Source: Lachnoclostridium sp. UBA7122 (lineage in GTDB: Bacteria; Bacillota; Clostridia; Lachnospirales; Lachnospiraceae). From it: a stretch of 11,323 bases of DNA. The translations under genes were made by a program, and so were the position numbers. The stretch is from NCBI GenBank assembly GCA_002493085.1, contig DKXQ01000160.1, forward strand, positions 1-11,323. The letters run 5' to 3'. The notes below the pieces were generated by a model. It was not told the origin of the DNA. It did no database searches and was given only the letters and a program-made list of their open reading frames with translations. Shown here one piece after another: positions 6,752-11,323 of the stretch (its first letter is position 1; the number at the start of each line of letters is the position of its first letter).

Positions 6752-8179
6752 GTGAAAAAAGAAAGAAACAGAAAACTTATACAGCTTTATGCTGCTCTCT
6801 TATATAACGCACATTTAAAAGGATATATTAAGGGTGATATTTACATAGGAAATACTAAGGCAGTATGTGTTCCTGGGCTGAATTGCTATTCATGTCCTGG
6901 GGCAACAGGTGCATGTCCGCTTGGGGCATTACAAAATGCACTTGCATCTGGTACAAACAGAGCGCCATATTATATTATTGGCATACTTCTTATATTTGGA
7001 ATTACTTTTGGACGGACAATCTGTGGGTGGCTTTGTCCTGCTGGTCTTGTACAGGAACTTATTTATAAAATACCAGCCCCAAAGCTTGCAAAGAACAAGA
7101 TTACCCATATTTTATCGTATCTTAAATATATTGTTCTTGTTGTATTTGTAGTTGTAATTCCTATATGGTATGGCCTGCAAAAAATACCGCTGCCCGCTTT
7201 TTGCAAATACATATGTCCAGCAGGTACTTTAGGAGGTGCAGTACCACTGCTGGTTCACCCGGCAAATGCAGATAAATTTCAGATGCTTGGTATTTTATTT
7301 ACAAGAAAATGGATAATACTTATTCTGGTTTTGTGTATAAGCGTATTTATTTACCGTGCGTTTTGCCGGTTTTTGTGTCCGCTTGGGGCTATCTACAGCC
7401 TGTTTAACCGTTTTGCACTTACTGGTATACATGTAAACAGTGATAAATGTACAAGTTGTGGAAGGTGTACTGCTTTATGCCCGATGGACACAAGAAATGC
7501 TGGAGACCATGAATGTATACAGTGTGGCAAGTGCATTAGTGAATGTAGCCAGCATGCTATAACTTTCCAGGCTGGCAATTGTGTAATTATGGGCGGAGAG
7601 GGATTACAAGAAAATACAGGAAAGTTAAAGATAATTACAAAACGTGGCAAAACGATAGCGGTATGTATTATGGCAGCACTTCTTTGCACAGTGCTGGCAT
7701 TTAGCAATCTTATGCCTGGACAGAGAGAACCTGTAGTACCTGCTAATACCAGCTATGGATATGAAAAAGGACAGAGGGCTGCTGATTTTACGCTTGTTAC
7801 TGTTGATGGTAAAAATTTTCATCTGGATGAGTACCAGGGCAAAGTTGTTGTCCTGAATTTGTGGGCAACATGGTGTACACCCTGTGTAAATGAGCTTCCA
7901 TATTTTGAAAAACTGCACCAGGCACATCCGGATGATGTTGCAATACTTGCAATCCATTCAGATCTGGTTACAGATGATGTAGATAAATATCTGTCAGGAT
8001 TTAATTATACATTTCCATTTGCTATTGACAAAGATGGAAAAACTATTGCTTCTCTTGGAGGTTCAACGATGCTGCCACAGACAATTGTGCTGGACAGGAA
8101 CGGGATTATTACTTATAACCAGGCTGGCAGCGTTACATATGATATTTTGGAAACACTGGTAAATGCAGCTTTTAAGTAA
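6752..8179 (+). CDS. Membrane polyferredoxin (NapH-like) fused to a TlpA thioredoxin domain
   Basis: From GTG 6752 (AGGGAGA at 6736-6742) the protein has 475 aa; ATG 6719 would overlap the previous gene and has no RBS. The N-terminal two thirds are a NapH/CcoG-type integral membrane iron-sulfur protein. It has a CYSCPGATGACP motif (C45, C48, C55), paired motifs CGWLCP (91/95), CKYICP (151/155) and CRFLCP (205/209) around membrane segments, and two [4Fe-4S] ferredoxin motifs (C233, C236, C239, C243; C255, C258, C261, C265). A last membrane segment (about 300-319) leads to a TlpA domain (about 340-475) with WCTPC (374-378) and cis-proline P442 in MLPQT. The likely role is to pass electrons from cytoplasmic donors across the membrane to the thioredoxin domain and its partners. 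The donor is not evident. Confidence 0.85.
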   Translation: MKKERNRKLIQLYAALLYNAHLKGYIKGDIYIGNTKAVCVPGLNCYSCPGATGACPLGALQNALASGTNRAPYYIIGILLIFGITFGRTICGWLCPAGLVQELIYKIPAPKLAKNKITHILSYLKYIVLVVFVVVIPIWYGLQKIPLPAFCKYICPAGTLGGAVPLLVHPANADKFQMLGILFTRKWIILILVLCISVFIYRAFCRFLCPLGAIYSLFNRFALTGIHVNSDKCTSCGRCTALCPMDTRNAGDHECIQCGKCISECSQHAITFQAGNCVIMGGEGLQENTGKLKIITKRGKTIAVCIMAALLCTVLAFSNLMPGQREPVVPANTSYGYEKGQRAADFTLVTVDGKNFHLDEYQGKVVVLNLWATWCTPCVNELPYFEKLHQAHPDDVAILAIHSDLVTDDVDKYLSGFNYTFPFAIDKDGKTIASLGGSTMLPQTIVLDRNGIITYNQAGSVTYDILETLVNAAFK

Positions 8180-8199
8180 CAGAGGAAAAGGTGACAGGT

Positions 8200-9207
8200 A
8201 TGAAAAAATGGAAAAGATTAAAAAAACGGCTTATTCTTACAGTTAAAATTGCGGCTGGCAGCAGCCTTGCGATTGGCATTGCACAAAATCTTCAGCTTGA
8301 TTACGCAATTTCAGCGGGGACAATTACACTTCTGACACTTATGACTACAAAATGGGAGACAGTAAAACTTTCTGTATTCCGGCTTGTGACTTTCCTGGTT
8401 TCAGTAATTACTGCCTGGATAGCATTTGCACATATAGACAGCATCTGGTTTTCTTATGGTGTGTTTATCTTTATTATAGTATTTTTATCTGAAACAATGG
8501 GACTTAGGGCAACTATATCTGTTAATTCAGTAATTGGGGCGCATCTGCTGACCAGTCATAATTTTACTGTTGCATCTATATGGAATGAATTTTTGCTGGT
8601 AGTTATTGGCGTAAGTATTGCACTGTTTTTAAATTTGTTCCATGATAACCACAACAGGGAAAAAGATATTATTGCGGATATGCGTTATACAGAGGGCAGA
8701 TTACAGTCTGCCATACGCAATCTGGCGGATTATCTGTCAGATGGGGAAATTGGGAAAGAGGCTTTGGATGGTATTTGTAAACTGGAGGAAGAACTGCATG
8801 AATTTCTAAAAGAAGCATATGAATTCCAGGAAAATACATTCCAGTCCCATCCTGGATATTACATAGATTATTTTGAAATGAGACAGGGACAGTGCCGCAT
8901 ACTTCATGACCTTTATTTTGAAATGAAAAAAATCCAGAGTATACCAGAACAGGCGGTAATAGTAGCAAATTATATGTTGTATTTAGCAGATTATGTTATT
9001 GAGCTTAATGAGCCATCAAAACAGATGGACAGGTTAAATTCTATTTTTGACAGCATGGCAGCACAGGAAATGCCAATAACAAGAACAGATTTTGAAAGCA
9101 GGGCAATCCTGTACCATATCCTTATGGACCTTGAAGAATTTTTAGCTTATAAATCCCGTTTTATTAAGTCCCTGAATGAGAAACAGTTAGATAAATACTG
9201 GAACTGA
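8200..9207 (+). CDS. ArAE_1 family (aromatic acid exporter-like) membrane protein
   Basis: This 335-aa protein has five hydrophobic segments in its N-terminal half (about 13-30, 36-50, 58-78, 83-97 and 130-147) and a helical, acidic cytoplasmic C-terminal half (about 155-335). That is the layout of the Firmicute ArAE_1 proteins (DUF939 plus ArAE_1_C), relatives of aromatic acid exporters such as AaeB. The N-terminal segment, with KTAIA-like KIAAGSSLAIGIAQ and AISAGTITLLTL, fits the family. Transport has not been shown for most members. The start could be ATG 8200, with AGGTGA (8189-8194), or GTG 8191, with AGAGG (8181-8185); I prefer ATG because the charged MKKWKR start is typical. It lies 20 nt after the polyferredoxin gene, so it is probably co-transcribed, though its link to the redox genes is unclear. 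Confidence 0.75.
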   Translation: MKKWKRLKKRLILTVKIAAGSSLAIGIAQNLQLDYAISAGTITLLTLMTTKWETVKLSVFRLVTFLVSVITAWIAFAHIDSIWFSYGVFIFIIVFLSETMGLRATISVNSVIGAHLLTSHNFTVASIWNEFLLVVIGVSIALFLNLFHDNHNREKDIIADMRYTEGRLQSAIRNLADYLSDGEIGKEALDGICKLEEELHEFLKEAYEFQENTFQSHPGYYIDYFEMRQGQCRILHDLYFEMKKIQSIPEQAVIVANYMLYLADYVIELNEPSKQMDRLNSIFDSMAAQEMPITRTDFESRAILYHILMDLEEFLAYKSRFIKSLNEKQLDKYWN

Positions 9208-9212
9208 CTGTT

Positions 9213-10529
9213 TTATATTTTTAACATTACATCTACAAAAAATTCTTTGTTACTATTGGAAATCCGTACTGAACCATTATACTTTATTGCAACAGCGGTT
9301 ATGGAAGCAAGTCCTGTTCCCTTGCCGCTGTGTTTTGTTGAATGGTATTCATCATTTGTTTTCCGTACATGTCCGTCAAAACTGTTGGTAGAGACAATAT
9401 ACAGCCTGTTTCCATGGCGGACTTCTGTAGTCAGGCAAAAATACCGTGCTTCTTCTGGTATTCCAAGGCATCCTGCGATAGCGTTTTCCATCAGGTTGCC
9501 AAACAGGGATGCCATATCAAGCACTTGTTCTGTTATTGGCTCTGGCAGCTCTATATTCCATCTGGCATCAACTTTTGCAGAAACAGCCATTTCATGATAG
9601 TAATTAAACAGTGCGTCCAGTGCAGCATTTGAACAGTAATTTATATGTGCATGTCTGTCCAGCCTGGTTTCATATTCTTTAAGATATGCATTTATACTGT
9701 CTATATCGCCCTTTTCTGCAAGGACAGCCAGTATGTGTACAGAGTGTTTGAAATCGTGGCGGAGTCTTGTGGTCTGGCACATATATTCTTGCAGTGTGTT
9801 GTACTGGCGGACTTGCATTTCAAGAAGCTGGGAGCGTTCCTTAAGCTCTGCATGTCTTAGTATAAGCCTTGCCCCCTGGAAAAAAAACACATAGATAGCT
9901 GTAAGAAGTACCAGTGAGCAGGCTTCCAGCAGTGGGAAAAGATAGTATAGCCGTCCAGTATGCAGTGTAGCATAGGATTGTGGTACAGACAGTATGTTAA
10001 AGATTAAAAAAACGAGTGACATTACTACTGTTGAATACCATATCTTTGGGAAATCCAGATTATCAATAGCCCATGAAAAATACTGGCATGCCGGATATGC
10101 AAAAGCGGCTACAACCAGACAGGAAAGCAGAAGCTGGAACAAGGCAGCTTCAGTTGAAAAACAGGCAGCTGAAGAATCTGGGTGCAGATATGAGTCAAAT
10201 GCATAGGCAAATTGTGCGGGAAATGTCTGTATAGCACACACTCCTACATAAATAGCAAGGCATCCTGGCAGGCTGACAGTTACCGTCTTACGGTATAAAA
10301 AGAAAAACAGACATATAGATGGGATAAGTATAATATTTATATCAAGCTGCCATAACACACAAATCCATGATGTGAGAAGTGAATAAGGTAACAGTACTAA
10401 TATACACAGGGCAGCAGTTTTTAATGGTGAGTATTTCATCTTGTTTTTTGCTGCGAAATAGCAGGATGCTGCAGCAGGCAGCAGAATTAAAAATTGTGGC
10501 AGTGCAGACAGCCATTTACCAATATCCAT
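9213..10529 (-). CDS. GHKL-domain sensor histidine kinase (AgrC-like)
   Basis: This is the membrane sensor of a two-component pair, 438 aa. The N-terminal half (about 1-222) holds five to seven hydrophobic segments, as in AgrC/FsrC-type receptors. A linker helix (about 223-255) follows. The H-box is RLRHDFKHS with H258 as phosphoacceptor. The GHKL ATPase region has an N-box NLMENAIAGC (N349), an NSFDG element (382-386) and a G-box GKGTGL (402-407). The RBS AAAGGAG lies inside the end of the response regulator gene, 2 nt of gap separates the two genes, and translation is probably coupled. AgrC-type kinases often sense peptides; no peptide or AgrB-type gene is in the window, so the signal is unknown. 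The gene ends 5 nt from the convergent exporter gene. Confidence 0.87.
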   Translation of the reverse strand: MDIGKWLSALPQFLILLPAAASCYFAAKNKMKYSPLKTAALCILVLLPYSLLTSWICVLWQLDINIILIPSICLFFFLYRKTVTVSLPGCLAIYVGVCAIQTFPAQFAYAFDSYLHPDSSAACFSTEAALFQLLLSCLVVAAFAYPACQYFSWAIDNLDFPKIWYSTVVMSLVFLIFNILSVPQSYATLHTGRLYYLFPLLEACSLVLLTAIYVFFFQGARLILRHAELKERSQLLEMQVRQYNTLQEYMCQTTRLRHDFKHSVHILAVLAEKGDIDSINAYLKEYETRLDRHAHINYCSNAALDALFNYYHEMAVSAKVDARWNIELPEPITEQVLDMASLFGNLMENAIAGCLGIPEEARYFCLTTEVRHGNRLYIVSTNSFDGHVRKTNDEYHSTKHSGKGTGLASITAVAIKYNGSVRISNSNKEFFVDVMLKI

Positions 10530-10531
10530 AG

Positions 10532-11275
10532 TTAATGCTCCTTTCCATGCCGCTGGCTGCTTCGTATTTTATTAAAATGATAGTCCTGTACTGCCTGTTC
10601 AATTTTTAAATAATCGCGTACACGGACTGGAAAACTTGTACCGCCTTCCAGTATACAGCATTTGTTTTCAAAATCAAGAATATAGTCAGCATTTATGGCA
10701 ATCCCCTTGTTGACAGTGATAAAACGCACGTCCTTTCCAGTTTTTTCTATAAACTCCCGCATAGTCATACGGCTGCGTAATGTCATGCCATTTGTAAGGG
10801 TAATTTGAAGATAATGCGCATCTGTAACAACAGAGACTATATCATCAAGAAATATCTGGACGGTTTTTCTGTCACTTAAAACCTCTATGTACTTTGACTG
10901 TGATGGCAGGACTTTCAAAACATCCGCCAGGACACTTGCAATACGCTCTGAAGAAAAAGGTTTAGTGATGTATTCAAAAGCATGGCAGGAAAAAGCATCT
11001 GGCATGAATTCCATACTGGAGGTCAGGAATATAAGTATACATTTGCTGTCCTGTTTCCGCATTTTCATAGCAGCATCAATACCATCTATTCCATTCATGT
11101 AAATATCCATAAATACAACAGAAAACCTATTGTTGTTAAATGCATTTAAAAAATCTTCTCCATTAGTGAAAGAAACAATTTCCATCTGGCAGTTGTGGTA
11201 TATGCCAAAGCTATGACATAATTCTGTTAGTTTATCCAGACATTCTTTTTCATCATCTATTAAAGCAATTTTCAA
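10532..11275 (-). CDS. LytTR-family response regulator (AgrA-like)
   Basis: This DNA-binding partner of the sensor kinase downstream has 247 aa. The receiver domain (about 1-120) has the acidic pocket DDE (7-9), phosphoacceptor D57 in VVFMDIYM, T85 in IFLTSS and K105 in ITKPFSS. A LytTR domain (about 130-235) follows, recognisable by YIEVLSDRKTVQIFLDDI, the central HYLQITLTNG and RFITVNKGIAINADYI, and it should bind paired direct repeats. The start codon is TTG (11275-11273), with GAGGTGA 6 nt upstream; no ATG fits the conserved MKIALIDDE start. Its promoter would lie at or beyond the right edge of the window; only 48 nt of leader are visible and hold no convincing -35/-10 pair. Its target genes are unknown. 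Confidence 0.88.
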   Translation of the reverse strand: MKIALIDDEKECLDKLTELCHSFGIYHNCQMEIVSFTNGEDFLNAFNNNRFSVVFMDIYMNGIDGIDAAMKMRKQDSKCILIFLTSSMEFMPDAFSCHAFEYITKPFSSERIASVLADVLKVLPSQSKYIEVLSDRKTVQIFLDDIVSVVTDAHYLQITLTNGMTLRSRMTMREFIEKTGKDVRFITVNKGIAINADYILDFENKCCILEGGTSFPVRVRDYLKIEQAVQDYHFNKIRSSQRHGKEH

Positions 11276-11323
11276 TTTATTTCACCTCATCTATCATTCA
11301 ATAGAGTAGAGAAATAACTGTAA

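Noticed and set aside
9247..9632. Plus-strand ORFs of 116 and 96 aa
   Set aside because: They are antisense to the GHKL ATPase domain of the kinase and show no domain or RBS.
1..11323. CRISPR array, tRNA or rRNA genes
   Set aside because: Reading both strands showed no regularly spaced repeats, cloverleaf-like segment or rRNA-like stretch.

Overview
The window looks like a chromosome segment from a low-GC anaerobic Firmicute, most likely a Lachnospiraceae member. The reasons are A/T-rich DNA with many ATA and AGA/AGG codons, strong AGGAGG-type ribosome binding sites, TTG and GTG starts, a BspA-type leucine-rich-repeat remnant, and a GHKL/LytTR signalling pair. The genus cannot be fixed from the sequence alone.

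Layout. Positions 1-70 carry two overlapping hairpins that resemble the right end of an IS200/IS605 (TnpB-type) element, directly against the start of an ABC exporter pair of the NatA/NatB kind (75-2063). A promoter and two small genes of unknown function follow (2193-2953). The tail of a BspA-type LRR surface protein (2946-3191) has lost its N-terminal part, and a strong terminator follows it. Enolase (3402-4694) stands alone with its own promoter. About 0.5 kb after enolase holds no intact gene but contains two in-frame coding scraps.

The centrepiece is a compact plus-strand operon at 5234-9207 with its own promoter. Its genes are a TlpA-like thioredoxin lipoprotein (WCHPC), a small lipoprotein with a prealbumin-like (Cna-B/carboxypeptidase-regulatory) domain and four extra cysteines, a three-segment membrane protein ending in a CTEC motif of the CD1871A kind, a membrane polyferredoxin (NapH-like) fused to a second TlpA domain (WCTPC), and an ArAE_1-type aromatic acid exporter-like protein. 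Taken together, the first four genes suggest a route that carries electrons from cytoplasmic iron-sulfur donors across the membrane to thiol-disulfide proteins outside it, a functional analogue of DsbD/CcdA. That role is inferred, not shown.

Converging on this operon from the right is a minus-strand two-component system: a LytTR response regulator (TTG start, 11275-10532) followed after 2 nt by a GHKL (AgrC-like) sensor kinase (10529-9213). Its stop lies 5 nt from the end of the exporter gene, with no hairpin between them. No rRNA, tRNA or CRISPR array was seen.
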